Assembly: GCA_934438135.1 (NCBI GenBank)
Contig: CAKSBP010000018.1
Location: 1 to 64,000 of the forward strand
Reading direction: 5' to 3'
Origin: an uncultured Clostridium sp.
GTDB lineage: Bacteria; Bacillota; Clostridia; Lachnospirales; Lachnospiraceae
DNA: 64,000 nucleotides
The translations under genes and the position numbers were made by a program. Numbering within the stretch: the first letter of the stretch is position 1; every line of letters begins with the position of its first letter. The notes under the pieces were generated by a model. It was given only the letters and a program-made list of their open reading frames with translations. It was not told the DNA's origin and ran no database searches. Shown here piece after piece: positions 37,246 through 47,463 of the stretch.

Positions 37246-39786
37246 TTGCAGGAACAAAAAAGCAAGATAATGTATGATGAAGCAAGACAATATTGGCAGG
37301 AGATGTTAAGTGGTGATTTTCAGGAGCTGTTCTTGGAATGTGATTATCAATCTGGAAACAGCAAGAATTTAAAACCAGAGAAAATGGAATTTGAGATAAA
37401 ACAGAACTTATCAGATAAGCTGATAAAGGTATGTAAAAGTAACGATATGATGCTGTATGTTTATTTAATGTCGGCATTTGAAGTTATGTTTTACTTATTA
37501 ACGGGAACGAAGAAGATCAGGCTTGGAGTACCAGCTCTGACTACAGGACCTAGTACAGAGAATCTAGGAATATTAACACAAAGTACAATTGACCCTGCTA
37601 TGTCATTCAGAAGTTTTTTAAATGCCGTTAAGAGAAAACTTTTAACAGAATATCAGTATCAGGCTTATACAATGGAAGAAGCGCTTATTGAGGCCGACTG
37701 CCATACTCCTTATGAAGATTTTGTAAAATATGTAGTGGCATTGGAGAGTTTACATACACAGGAGGCAGCAGATACTTTCTTAGACAGCTTACATAGTGAT
37801 TTTATTATCTCATTTGCAAAGAGTACAACGTTAACCGGTATCATACATTATAACCCGAACCATGTATCAAGGGAGTTTTTGCAGGTGATAAGCAGCGTAT
37901 ATCAATATATTATTGACCAGACATTGCAAAATCTGGATCTGCCACTGAAGGAAATCGTACTGGCAGATAAGGAAGAGCTGGAGAAGCTTAAGAGCTGGAA
38001 TCAGACTCGTTATCTGTTTGAGAATGAGAAAACGGCAGACCAGTTCTTCGAGGATATTGCTGCTCAATATGGAGGCAATGCAGCCGGTGTCTATGTTGCG
38101 AATAAAGGATTAGATGATGTATTCACTATAAATTATGAAACATTGAATACAAAATCAAATCAGCTGGCGCACATTCTTTTAAAGCATGGAGTAGAAAAAG
38201 GAGATGCAGTTGGTGTCTTAATGTCTAATTCATTGGACTTAATCATCGCAATGCTTGGAATTATGAAAGCCGGTGCCGCTTTTCTTCCTCTGGATATAGA
38301 ATATCCAGAGGAACGAATCAATGCCATTGCAAATGATGTCAAGATGAAATGGTTACTTACCAATCTGGAAAAAGAAATAGTAAGCGTACCGGATACCACT
38401 GTTTTAAAATCTGACATGCTTGCATGGAAGGAAGCTAGTAAAGAATCTGTTTCGGTTATGAAAACATTAGAAGATACCGCTTATATTCTGTATACATCTG
38501 GCTCGACAGGAGTGCCAAAGGGAGTTAGGGTTTCACACAGAAATTTAATGAATTTCATTCTGTGGAGAGTGAAGGCGTATCAGTATTCAGACAAGGAGAT
38601 TTCGCTGCAGCTTATTTCACCTGCTTTTGATGGTTCGTTAACCAATATACTACCAGTACTTTTGTCTGGCGGAAGCTGTGTTCTGATTCACAATCAGTTA
38701 TGGAGAGATATCAGATTCGTGAATCAGGTCATAAAAACGCAGAAGATAACAAACTTTAGCCTTGTACCGACACTATACCGGATGCTGGCAGAACAGGCTG
38801 ATATGGGGGAATGGGATAGCATTCGTTTCATTGTCTTGGCAGGAGAATCCACCAAGCCCGCATTGTGTCGCTTAACACAGGAGAAATTTCCTCATGTAAC
38901 ATTAATGAATGAGTACGGTCCAACAGAAGCCACAATAACAGCTGCTGCAAAGCAGAATATGGATGCGGATAATTGCAATTGCATTGGAAAACCAATAGAC
39001 AATACAGCAGTTTATATTTTAAATGAAGAGCATAAGATACTGCCAGCAGGATTGACTGGAGAATTGAGTATTGCTGGCGAAGGAGTCGTAAAAGGCTATA
39101 TAGGCAGAAATGAAGAAAGCCAGCAAAAATTTATAGTCAGTCCATTTAATCAGGATATGACTCTGTACCTGACTGGAGATAAGGCAAGATGGAACCAGAA
39201 TGGGGAACTGGAGTATCTGGGAAGAAAGGATCGACTAGTAAAACTTCATGGTCTTCGCATTGAGCTTGAGGAAATAACCAGTGTACTTCTAGAACAGGAT
39301 GGAATATCGGATGCCTATGTCTGGATCTATAAGGAGAAGGAACAAGAAGAATTAGTCGCTGTAGTCGAGGCAAAGACGAAGGTAGATCTGGATGTGGTTA
39401 AGGAGAAGGTAAGTGAAAAATTACCACATTATATGGTACCGGGTATTTTGAGACAGGTTACTGCTTTGCCAATGAACTGCAATGGTAAGATTGCGGTAGA
39501 CGAGCTCAATCATCTGGTAACATTAGAGGAGGCCTCTCAAGACCAGGGAGAACTTAATGAGACCGAACAGTTCTTCGTGGAATTGTGGGGAAATATACTG
39601 CAGCACAATAATTTCAATATCAATAGCAGGTTCTTTGACATTGGCGGGAATTCCTTATTGATTATGCTTATGAATAATGAGGTAGAGAAGAAATATCCAG
39701 GCATTCTTACAATTCCGGATTACTTTACCTGCTTCACTATTAAGAAACTGGCAGAAACCGTAATCGAACGGACGGGTAATCAATAA
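37246..39786 (+). CDS. NRPS: half condensation domain - A - T
   Basis: This is an 846-residue NRPS. Residues 1-240 match only the C-terminal lobe of a condensation domain; the N-lobe with HHxxxDG is missing. An adenylation domain follows (TSGSTG from 417, NEYGPTE, GRKDRLVKLHG) and then a carrier domain (Ser803 in GGNSL). The specificity residues read by eye (about DGTLVAEITK) resemble tyrosine codes such as DGTITAEVAK; this is tentative. TTG 37246 follows AAGGTGAG. Peptide bond formation could be supplied in trans by the free C domain at 41703. Confidence 0.88.
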   Translation: MQEQKSKIMYDEARQYWQEMLSGDFQELFLECDYQSGNSKNLKPEKMEFEIKQNLSDKLIKVCKSNDMMLYVYLMSAFEVMFYLLTGTKKIRLGVPALTTGPSTENLGILTQSTIDPAMSFRSFLNAVKRKLLTEYQYQAYTMEEALIEADCHTPYEDFVKYVVALESLHTQEAADTFLDSLHSDFIISFAKSTTLTGIIHYNPNHVSREFLQVISSVYQYIIDQTLQNLDLPLKEIVLADKEELEKLKSWNQTRYLFENEKTADQFFEDIAAQYGGNAAGVYVANKGLDDVFTINYETLNTKSNQLAHILLKHGVEKGDAVGVLMSNSLDLIIAMLGIMKAGAAFLPLDIEYPEERINAIANDVKMKWLLTNLEKEIVSVPDTTVLKSDMLAWKEASKESVSVMKTLEDTAYILYTSGSTGVPKGVRVSHRNLMNFILWRVKAYQYSDKEISLQLISPAFDGSLTNILPVLLSGGSCVLIHNQLWRDIRFVNQVIKTQKITNFSLVPTLYRMLAEQADMGEWDSIRFIVLAGESTKPALCRLTQEKFPHVTLMNEYGPTEATITAAAKQNMDADNCNCIGKPIDNTAVYILNEEHKILPAGLTGELSIAGEGVVKGYIGRNEESQQKFIVSPFNQDMTLYLTGDKARWNQNGELEYLGRKDRLVKLHGLRIELEEITSVLLEQDGISDAYVWIYKEKEQEELVAVVEAKTKVDLDVVKEKVSEKLPHYMVPGILRQVTALPMNCNGKIAVDELNHLVTLEEASQDQGELNETEQFFVELWGNILQHNNFNINSRFFDIGGNSLLIMLMNNEVEKKYPGILTIPDYFTCFTIKKLAETVIERTGNQ

Positions 39787-39807
39787 TCCCAGAGAAGGAG
39801 CTAAAAT

Positions 39808-41676
39808 ATGTGTGGAATAGCTGGAATTTATGACTTAAGAGGTGAAAACAGAATTCAGAGGGAAAACATACGAAAAATGATTGATAAGATAAAGTATAGG
39901 GGACCTGATGGAATGGATACCTACTTCGATTACAATATTGCGCTGGGATTTAATCGACTGAGCCTGATTGGCTTGGACAATGGCATGCAGCCCATTGCGA
40001 ATGAAGATGGCAGCATAATTCTTATCTGCAATGGTGAAATATATAACTACAAAGAGCTGAAAAGTGCAATGCAACAGAAAGGACATTGTTTTCGAACGAA
40101 TACAGATATCGAAGTAATCCTTCACCTTTATGAAGAATATGAAACAGAATTTTTGAATCGTCTGAATGGACAATTCGCATTTGTCATTTACGATAAAAAA
40201 AGGAATGAATTATTTTGTGCTAGAGACCAAGTTGGTATAACACCATTTTTTTATACCATTACAGATGGTCTTTTTATATTTGGTTCAGAGATAAAAGCAA
40301 TTCTAGAGCATGAGCAGGTGAAAAAAAGTGTGGATTTGACTTCACTTGATCAGATGTTCACGTTTCCGGGACTGGTTGCTCCAAGAACGATGTTTCAAGA
40401 TATTAATAGTCTGGAACATGGACATTATCTTCGTATACAGGGCGGTAATGTTAGAAATGTAGAGTATTGGGATTTAGAATATCCAGAACAGGATGTTCCT
40501 TTGGAAGACAGAGCAATATTGGATTATGTCGAAGAGTTAGGGGAGATACTAAAAAGGTCCGTAGAAACAAGGCTTCACGCAGATGTACCAGTAGGATTTT
40601 ATCTAAGTGGAGGCCTTGATTCCTCCCTCATTGCATACTATGTGGATCAGTACATAAAAGGAGAAAAGAAATCTTTTTCGATTAATTTCCCAGACAAGAG
40701 AATCTCTGAAGTGGAAAGCCAGAAACGGATGTTGGAACAGATCTCATCTGAGCATACAGAATCTATGGTGTCTCCAAAGCTGATTGCGAGTCTTCTTCCG
40801 AAAGCGATTTATCACTCAGAAACCCCGCTAAAGGAGACGTACAATACTGCCTCTTTTGTCCTGTCCCAGTCTGTACATGAAAAAAATATTAAGGCAGTGC
40901 TTACTGGGGAGGGGGCAGACGAGCTGTTTGGAGGGTATGTTGGTTATAAATTCGACATATTGCGAGGAAAGGATAAGCAAGTGAATCTGTCACCAGAGGA
41001 ACGAAGATTGCGCCATTTGGTATGGGGAGATGAAAATTTTCTCTATGAAAGGAATTTTACGGATTTACTATTGGTAAAAGAGAAGCTTTATTCCAAGGAA
41101 ATGATGGAACGGTTTTCTGATTTTAACTGCCTTAATTATCCGGTTGTTTCACCGGAGAAATTGAAAAATGTACATATCACCAATAAGCGGTCCTATATTG
41201 ATTTTAAACTAAGGCTTCCAGAACATCTGCTAGCCGATCATGGAGACCGTATGTGCTATGCGAATTCCATTGAAGCACGTTTTCCATTTTTAGATTTGAA
41301 GGTAATCGAGTTCGCGAAGAAGATGCCTCCAGAACTAAAACTTCATAATTTTAAGGAGAAATTTATCTTAAAGGAACTTGCAAAGCATAAACTGCCGGAT
41401 AAAATCATTAACCGTCCGAAATTTGCTTTTGTTGCGCAGGGGACTCCAGAACTATTGCAGCTAAAAGAAAGAGAAACAGAATATATACATGATTTGTTAT
41501 CCTATGAGAAGATCAAGAAAATGGGCTTTTTTAATCCTGACTATATTGAGAAACTTGTACATCAGTATTCACAACCTGATTTTCGCCTGAATCTGCCTTA
41601 TGAAAGTGATCTGCTGATTCTGGTAATCACGCTAGCCATCTTTTTGGAGGAGTTTCAGATACAGGGTCTTTACTAG
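39808..41676 (+). CDS. asnB: Asparagine synthetase-type glutamine amidotransferase
   Basis: This 622-residue protein has an N-terminal class II glutaminase domain starting MCGIAG (Cys2 nucleophile) and a PP-loop synthetase domain with YLSGGLDSS. The length is normal for AsnB. In the cluster it could supply asparagine for the Asn-type NRPS at 52093, or amidate a carboxyl group of the product, as AsnB homologues do in several peptide pathways. AGAAGGAG precedes ATG 39808. Confidence 0.9.
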   Translation: MCGIAGIYDLRGENRIQRENIRKMIDKIKYRGPDGMDTYFDYNIALGFNRLSLIGLDNGMQPIANEDGSIILICNGEIYNYKELKSAMQQKGHCFRTNTDIEVILHLYEEYETEFLNRLNGQFAFVIYDKKRNELFCARDQVGITPFFYTITDGLFIFGSEIKAILEHEQVKKSVDLTSLDQMFTFPGLVAPRTMFQDINSLEHGHYLRIQGGNVRNVEYWDLEYPEQDVPLEDRAILDYVEELGEILKRSVETRLHADVPVGFYLSGGLDSSLIAYYVDQYIKGEKKSFSINFPDKRISEVESQKRMLEQISSEHTESMVSPKLIASLLPKAIYHSETPLKETYNTASFVLSQSVHEKNIKAVLTGEGADELFGGYVGYKFDILRGKDKQVNLSPEERRLRHLVWGDENFLYERNFTDLLLVKEKLYSKEMMERFSDFNCLNYPVVSPEKLKNVHITNKRSYIDFKLRLPEHLLADHGDRMCYANSIEARFPFLDLKVIEFAKKMPPELKLHNFKEKFILKELAKHKLPDKIINRPKFAFVAQGTPELLQLKERETEYIHDLLSYEKIKKMGFFNPDYIEKLVHQYSQPDFRLNLPYESDLLILVITLAIFLEEFQIQGLY

Positions 41677-41702
41677 CATGAAGCGAAAGGAGGAGATACA
41701 TT

Positions 41703-43091
41703 TTGGAGAGAATACCAAAGGAGAATGTAGAAAATATTTTGCCACTTACCCCTTTCCAGTCCACCTTATTATTATCCTATCTGGCAGAACCGAATGGAAG
41801 TCATTATAAAGAAATCACGAGATACCGGCTACAGGGAAAGATGACGATTGCCCAGATAGCAGACGCAATTAACAAGGTGGTATCGGAGCACGAGATGCTG
41901 AGAACCATTTTTCGATGGGAAAATCTTAGAGAGCCGGTACAGATAGTATTAAAGGAGGTAAGCATTCCGATCGAGCAGTATGACATACAAGAGACGGAAA
42001 AAGCGTTACAAGATGCGAAAGTAGAAGAACTGGAGCAGAAGAGTTTTGAGATACCTTTGGATATCTGTAAGAATCCTCTAAAATTCATAATCTTTCAGTT
42101 AGAAGAAGAGGTGTATGAGGTAACTATTATCAATCATCATATCCTATTCGATGGATGGAGCAACAGCATTCTCTTAGAAGATATTTATCAGACTTTGTGC
42201 CAGCTTATTGAGAATAGGCCGGTGTATTATCCCAAAAAGGCTCAGCTAGAAGAGTATCTGCAATTTCTTAAAAGACAGGATAAAAGGGAAGACCTGGATT
42301 TCTGGGAGACCTACCTTGAGGGCTTTAGGAAGAAAACGATTCTTCCCAAAATTCATCGTTATGCGGCCTTCCAGAATCAGGAGAGATTGCTTACGCATCA
42401 AGAGGATAGTGCACTTTACGATGAGGTTAGAACCTATGCAGCCAATCTATCCGTTTCTTATGCGGCTGTGTTTTATGCTGCCTGGGGAATTTTATACTAT
42501 AAAGAAAACGGTCAAAGAGATATTGTGTTTGGGACTCCTGTTGATGGAAGACCTCCTGAAGTTCCAGGTATCAATCATACAATCGGCTTATTTATGAATA
42601 CGATTCCTCTAAGAATTACCATAGAGGAATCTGAGACAATAGAAACGTATATTCGCCGAGTATATAGTAACATGCTAAAGATAAGAGAGCATCAATACAT
42701 TCCGTATGCACAGATTGCTGCAAAAAGACAGGTAAAACCGACAGGAACATTATTTGATTCTATTATAGTAATACAGAATTATCCCGTTGATACGAGTCTG
42801 CTTGCTGGGAAAGATGCGGTTACTATGAGTCTTCGCACAAGGAAAATTACAACAGGTGCCAGATTAACAATTGAGATTAGGACATTCGGAGGATTTTTCA
42901 TTGATATCTCTTATCAGGAACAGTATTACAAGGAAGAAAGTATTAAGAAGCTAGTAAACGAGTATAAGGAAGTATTGGAAGATATGATGCAGAAGAAAAA
43001 CAGTACATTAAGTGAAATATTGAACCGCAATCAGGATAATGGATGTTGGAACATGTTGCAGGTAGGAGGTGAATGTTATGATGATTTTTAG
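41703..43091 (+). CDS. Free-standing condensation domain
   Basis: This 462-residue NRPS condensation domain has an intact catalytic motif HHILFDG (145-151), an N-terminal LTPFQS and a later DGRPPE/GLFMNTIPLR. There is no A or T domain. It may join the partners that the half-C NRPS at 37246 cannot, or release the chain onto an amine. TTG 41703 follows AAAGGAGGAG. Confidence 0.88.
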   Translation: MERIPKENVENILPLTPFQSTLLLSYLAEPNGSHYKEITRYRLQGKMTIAQIADAINKVVSEHEMLRTIFRWENLREPVQIVLKEVSIPIEQYDIQETEKALQDAKVEELEQKSFEIPLDICKNPLKFIIFQLEEEVYEVTIINHHILFDGWSNSILLEDIYQTLCQLIENRPVYYPKKAQLEEYLQFLKRQDKREDLDFWETYLEGFRKKTILPKIHRYAAFQNQERLLTHQEDSALYDEVRTYAANLSVSYAAVFYAAWGILYYKENGQRDIVFGTPVDGRPPEVPGINHTIGLFMNTIPLRITIEESETIETYIRRVYSNMLKIREHQYIPYAQIAAKRQVKPTGTLFDSIIVIQNYPVDTSLLAGKDAVTMSLRTRKITTGARLTIEIRTFGGFFIDISYQEQYYKEESIKKLVNEYKEVLEDMMQKKNSTLSEILNRNQDNGCWNMLQVGGECYDDF

Positions 43092-44229
43092 TATACCTGC
43101 TGATTTTAAGGAAGAAACCATAGATCAATTGGAAGACTTAAATAAGCAATATTATGGAAAAGGAAAAATCCTGGAAGTCTATGGGCAGGCAACCCAGACA
43201 GTTTTGCCAAGTTCGGGAAGAGTAACAGAGGTTTTGACTAAAGTAACACTGCTGCAACTGGAAAAGTATGTACAGTATGCGAAAGACAGAGGGATTGGGT
43301 TCAATTATACGTTAAATCCTGCCTGCTTTGGTAATTATGAATTTACATTAAAGGGAATGGAGCAGCTGCTCCATTTTTTACATTCCTTATACAATATGGG
43401 GATTGATGCATTGACCGTAACTTCTCCAGCCATATTTGAACTGGTTAAGGGTTCTTTGCTTGATTTTAAACTGAAAGCTTCGGCTATCTGTGAGATTGCT
43501 TCTCCTGATAAGGCTTTATTCTATAAGAAGTTAGGAGCGGAAAGGGTAGTTCTAGACCCTGATATCACAAGAGATTTTAGAGCCATTCGAAACATCCAGA
43601 AGGTAGTAAATACCTCATCAGAGATTATTATTAATAATGTTTGTTACAGGCATTGTTCCTATAAGATGTTTCATTATAACCACGATGGGCACTGTAATTC
43701 ACGTAATGAAGGACAGGATATTAAGGATTATTTTACGAATCGGTGTTCTCTGCAAAAGGCTGGAGGATTTCACAATCCACTCCGCTTAAACTGGATAAGG
43801 CCAGAAGATCTCCATTGTTATTACGAGCTGGGAATTCAGCATTTTAAGATACAAGGAAGACAAAATGTAGCTACTGGAGATGTTGTGAAGGCACTTCGGT
43901 ATTATATGAACGAAAGTTTTGATGGAAATCTCTTTGACTTGATTACCTTATTCTCACCATATAATGCTTTTCAGCCATTTGTAGACAATAAAAGCCTAGA
44001 TGGATATATTGAAAGATTCTTAAAGGGGCCTTGTGATGACCTTTGTGATCAGTGTGGTTATTGCAAGAAATTCGCAGAGAAAAGTATGAAAAAAACAGAG
44101 ACCTTAGAAAGAAATGAGCAGGCGACGAAATTCTTCACAGAATTTGATACCTATCAAAGAGATATTGAAAAGATAGCCAAAAAGTTTGACAATCAGAATT
44201 CATTCGTGGAGATACCAGATGATTTTTAG
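43078..44229 (+). CDS. Second U32-family putative Fe-S hydroxylase
   Basis: This 383-residue paralogue of the protein at 1956 keeps the SIPADF, EVYGQ, FNYTLN, LKAS and IQGRQ signatures. Candidate cluster cysteines are in NNVCYRHCSYKM, NRCSLQ and the C-terminal CDDLCDQCGYC. ATG 43078 is 8 bases from AGGAGG (43064-43069) and is preferred to GTG 43069, which overlaps it. The gene overlaps the C-domain gene by 14 bases. Oxygen-free hydroxylation of the peptide or its building blocks is the inferred role. Confidence 0.75.
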   Translation: MMIFSIPADFKEETIDQLEDLNKQYYGKGKILEVYGQATQTVLPSSGRVTEVLTKVTLLQLEKYVQYAKDRGIGFNYTLNPACFGNYEFTLKGMEQLLHFLHSLYNMGIDALTVTSPAIFELVKGSLLDFKLKASAICEIASPDKALFYKKLGAERVVLDPDITRDFRAIRNIQKVVNTSSEIIINNVCYRHCSYKMFHYNHDGHCNSRNEGQDIKDYFTNRCSLQKAGGFHNPLRLNWIRPEDLHCYYELGIQHFKIQGRQNVATGDVVKALRYYMNESFDGNLFDLITLFSPYNAFQPFVDNKSLDGYIERFLKGPCDDLCDQCGYCKKFAEKSMKKTETLERNEQATKFFTEFDTYQRDIEKIAKKFDNQNSFVEIPDDF

Positions 44230-44260
44230 CTTGAAACTACTATCTTAAGGAGGAACAGCT

Positions 44261-47200
44261 TTGAAAAGAAAAACGAGATTTGTACTTCTTGGAATTCTGT
44301 TTATGGTGCTTGTCATAGCAGGGTTCTTCTTTTTTACCAGGGAAACAAAAAACAGTACTTCCAAAGAAGAAAGAATAGATGCATTAGTCGAGAAGGTGAT
44401 GAAGAAGGCAAAAATACCAGGCACATCCATTGCAATTATTGACAATGAGGAAACAAAATATCTGAACTATGGATATCAGAATAAGGAAGAGAAGAAGGAG
44501 ACTTCAGAAGAAGTTTTTTATGAACTTGGCTCAATATCTAAAGCATATACTGCATTGGGCATTTATCTTTTAGAGGATCAGAAGAAGCTTTCTCTAGATG
44601 ATTCTATCAAAACTTATCTGCCCTGGTTTCACGTATCTTTTGATGGAATGTATCAGAATGAAAGAATTAACCAAGAAGTAGATATTACGATATCGCAATT
44701 ACTTCATCATACAAGCGGTATTCCTTTTCAGACAATTGGGGATTTCCCAGAAGGAAGTTTCGACCGCACACTTTATGAGACTATTGAAAATATTAATGGT
44801 ATTAAATTGGATTATTTTCCTGGAGAGAAATATCAGTATGCAACGATTAATTATGATATTTTGGGACTCATTATTGAGGAAGTAACCGGGGAAAGCTATG
44901 AGGAATACATAAGGAATCACATACTGTTACCATTAGGACTTAAGAATACATTTATGTTTAAAGAGGATGCAGAAGCGGCTGGAACGGTAGCTGATGGTTA
45001 CAAGGTAACAAAATTTCAATCGGCTGCATATAATCCACCAACATACAGAGGCAATACGCCAGCAGGATATATCTATAGCAATGCTACAGACATGGCTCGC
45101 TGGCTTCGCATACAAATGGGTCTGGTCCCAGTGGAAAAACAATTTCAGGAGATCATTGAGAAATCACACATTGCAGATACCACTGTTAATTCTGTAAATG
45201 ATTATCAGTATGCAGGGGGATGGAGTATCAATATTAAGGGGAATGACATCAGACATGGCGGAAGCAATCCAACCTATTCATCCATGATTATCATGAAACC
45301 TGATGACGGCTGGGGAATCTGTATCCTTACCAATTTAGATTCCAATGCATCGGATTATCTTGCAGAGAATATCATGCATATAGTGGAGGGGAAAAAGGTT
45401 GAAAAATACGAAACAGACAGTTATTTAATGCTGGATAGGGAATTTACGCTGATTGCGTTTGCTTCTGTACTTCTAGTGGCGGTTTATCTGGTTTTACTGT
45501 TCAGAACCCTGTATCAGATTAGAAAGGGAGAAAGAAAACGTCTAAAGATGAAAGGAGCAAAGTTAGCGAGCAGCGTATTTATCTTTCCACTGATTCTGTT
45601 TGGAGGATTTTGTACCTACTACTTGCCTAATATATTATTTCAGCGATTATCTTGGCAGGCAGTTGGTGTGTGGGGTTCGAAAATGATAAAATTCGGGTGT
45701 ATCAGTGGTTTTGCTGCATATGTTCTTATTATGTTATACATACTCCTGGCATTTAATTTTATCAAGAAAGACGAGAAAAATTACTTCACTTTGGTTGTCC
45801 TTAGTCTGCTAAATGGTGTTACCAGTGCACTGATTATCTTTACTATGAATGAATCCTTTAATCGAAACCTGGAGTACTCCAAAGAGTTATTAGTTTATTT
45901 TATGTTTTCCCTGCTATTTAATATCTACACTTATAAACTCATGCAGGGGCGTATCATTGTCATTGCAAATGAATTAACCTATGAAAAAAGGGTGAATATG
46001 ATAAAGCGTATTTTGTCTTCCTCTTATCAGTCTATAGAAACGATTGGCAGCGAACGTATCTTTTCAGGGCTGAACAATGATTGTTCAGCAATATCACAGT
46101 TACCAGAGTTAATTGTCGGATTTGGTTCCAATATATTGACTCTGTTTTTTTGTTTATTCTATCTGTTGACGAAGAATGTTTATGCATTTTTAGCCTCCCT
46201 GAGTATCATTTTTATTAATGGGATTCTGGCGGTTATCAATAGCCGAATAGCATCAAAATACTGGGAACAGAACAGAAATATTCAGGATACCTTCTTTGAA
46301 CAGATATCTGAACTTATGTCCGGATTCAAAGAACTCATCTTAAATCGCCTTAGAAGACTGGCTTTCTGGGAGGAGATAAAAAGGTATTCTAATATGTTTC
46401 GAGAGTTTAACCAGGCGGCTTCCATTAAGTTTCTGGATTTCAAACTCTACAATATGCTGATGTACAATGCTGTTTTTGGAGTAGTTGTTTTTCTATTTCC
46501 TATTCTGATTCCTGATCTGCGAAATGACATGAATCAGCTGAGAGAGAATTTATTTATTGTATTTTACATGGTTGGGCCATTTGGAGCGATAACATCGATT
46601 TTACCTCAATTGATCAAAACAAGGGTAAATGTAAAAAGGATTGATAAGCTGCTTGATGAGCTGAATGATGTGTCGGAAGAATTCGTGTTAGAGGAGGTAC
46701 CGGTTCAACCAAAAGAGATGGCCAAGGAGGTACACCTTGTATTAAATGATATTATGTTCCAATATCCTGCAGAAGAGCAAGATGATAAAGATTCAGGATT
46801 TTCAGTAGGTCCTATTTCACTTGAATGCAACACGGGAGAGGTTATCTACATAACAGGTGGCAATGGAAGTGGTAAATCTACATTAGGCAAGTTAATTACA
46901 GGACTATACAAACCTATGAGTGGTGAAATCCTGATGAATGAGAAACCAATAGAGACAAGGGAGCTAAATGAGCTGTTTGCATCCGTGTTTAGTGATTTTA
47001 ATTTATTTAAAAGACTCTATGGTTTTGACTATTCAGCAAGGAAAGAGGATTTTACAAAATATCTGACATTGATGGGGCTTTTGGATAAAGTGGAGATTAG
47101 TGACGAAGGCGAATTCATAGATTTAAAACTTTCAACCGGACAAAGAAAAAGGCTGGCATTCATCATTAGTTGTCTTGAGGACAAGCCTATGCTGATATTT

Positions 47201-47374
47201 GATGAATGGGCTGCAGAACAGGATCCATATTTTAGACAGTTTTTCTATGAAGAACTTTTACCAATGTTAAAGTCACAGGGAAAAGGAATTATCGTAATAT
47301 CACATGATGACAGGTACTTTGACAGAGCTGACAAATTAATCAAACTGGAAAGTGGAAAATTATCAATTTTTTAA
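44261..47374 (+). CDS. Peptidase (AmpC/ClbP-fold)-ABC exporter fusion, putative prodrug-activating D-Asn peptidase
   Basis: This is a 1037-residue membrane protein. Residues 8-27 form a signal/anchor helix. Residues of about 30-390 are a class C beta-lactamase-fold serine hydrolase (Ser91-x-x-Lys94 in GSISKAY, Tyr193 in YQYATIN, HGG at 332-334) that would face outside. Three membrane helices follow, then an ABC exporter membrane domain and a nucleotide-binding domain (Walker A GGNGSGKST at 866-874, signature LSTGQRKR, IFDEW). This order is that of the zwittermicin peptidase-transporter ZmaM; ClbP and XcnG are the related colibactin and xenocoumacin peptidases. They cut an N-acyl-D-Asn cap during export. 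The C-A-T-E NRPS at 52093 could build such a cap. TTG 44261 follows GGAGGA. Confidence 0.85.
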   Translation: MKRKTRFVLLGILFMVLVIAGFFFFTRETKNSTSKEERIDALVEKVMKKAKIPGTSIAIIDNEETKYLNYGYQNKEEKKETSEEVFYELGSISKAYTALGIYLLEDQKKLSLDDSIKTYLPWFHVSFDGMYQNERINQEVDITISQLLHHTSGIPFQTIGDFPEGSFDRTLYETIENINGIKLDYFPGEKYQYATINYDILGLIIEEVTGESYEEYIRNHILLPLGLKNTFMFKEDAEAAGTVADGYKVTKFQSAAYNPPTYRGNTPAGYIYSNATDMARWLRIQMGLVPVEKQFQEIIEKSHIADTTVNSVNDYQYAGGWSINIKGNDIRHGGSNPTYSSMIIMKPDDGWGICILTNLDSNASDYLAENIMHIVEGKKVEKYETDSYLMLDREFTLIAFASVLLVAVYLVLLFRTLYQIRKGERKRLKMKGAKLASSVFIFPLILFGGFCTYYLPNILFQRLSWQAVGVWGSKMIKFGCISGFAAYVLIMLYILLAFNFIKKDEKNYFTLVVLSLLNGVTSALIIFTMNESFNRNLEYSKELLVYFMFSLLFNIYTYKLMQGRIIVIANELTYEKRVNMIKRILSSSYQSIETIGSERIFSGLNNDCSAISQLPELIVGFGSNILTLFFCLFYLLTKNVYAFLASLSIIFINGILAVINSRIASKYWEQNRNIQDTFFEQISELMSGFKELILNRLRRLAFWEEIKRYSNMFREFNQAASIKFLDFKLYNMLMYNAVFGVVVFLFPILIPDLRNDMNQLRENLFIVFYMVGPFGAITSILPQLIKTRVNVKRIDKLLDELNDVSEEFVLEEVPVQPKEMAKEVHLVLNDIMFQYPAEEQDDKDSGFSVGPISLECNTGEVIYITGGNGSGKSTLGKLITGLYKPMSGEILMNEKPIETRELNELFASVFSDFNLFKRLYGFDYSARKEDFTKYLTLMGLLDKVEISDEGEFIDLKLSTGQRKRLAFIISCLEDKPMLIFDEWAAEQDPYFRQFFYEELLPMLKSQGKGIIVISHDDRYFDRADKLIKLESGKLSIF

Positions 47375-47463
47375 AGATGAGAAATGAAGGCGTCTTTAAG
47401 AATTACATTACTATCTTATAAATATTTTGCAAACTGGTTTAAAAGCCTATGGGAGAGAAGCAT

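Noticed and set aside
44261..47374. Beta-lactamase resistance enzyme
   Set aside because: The fused exporter and three-helix spacer fit prodrug peptidases of the ZmaM type much better than a resistance beta-lactamase.
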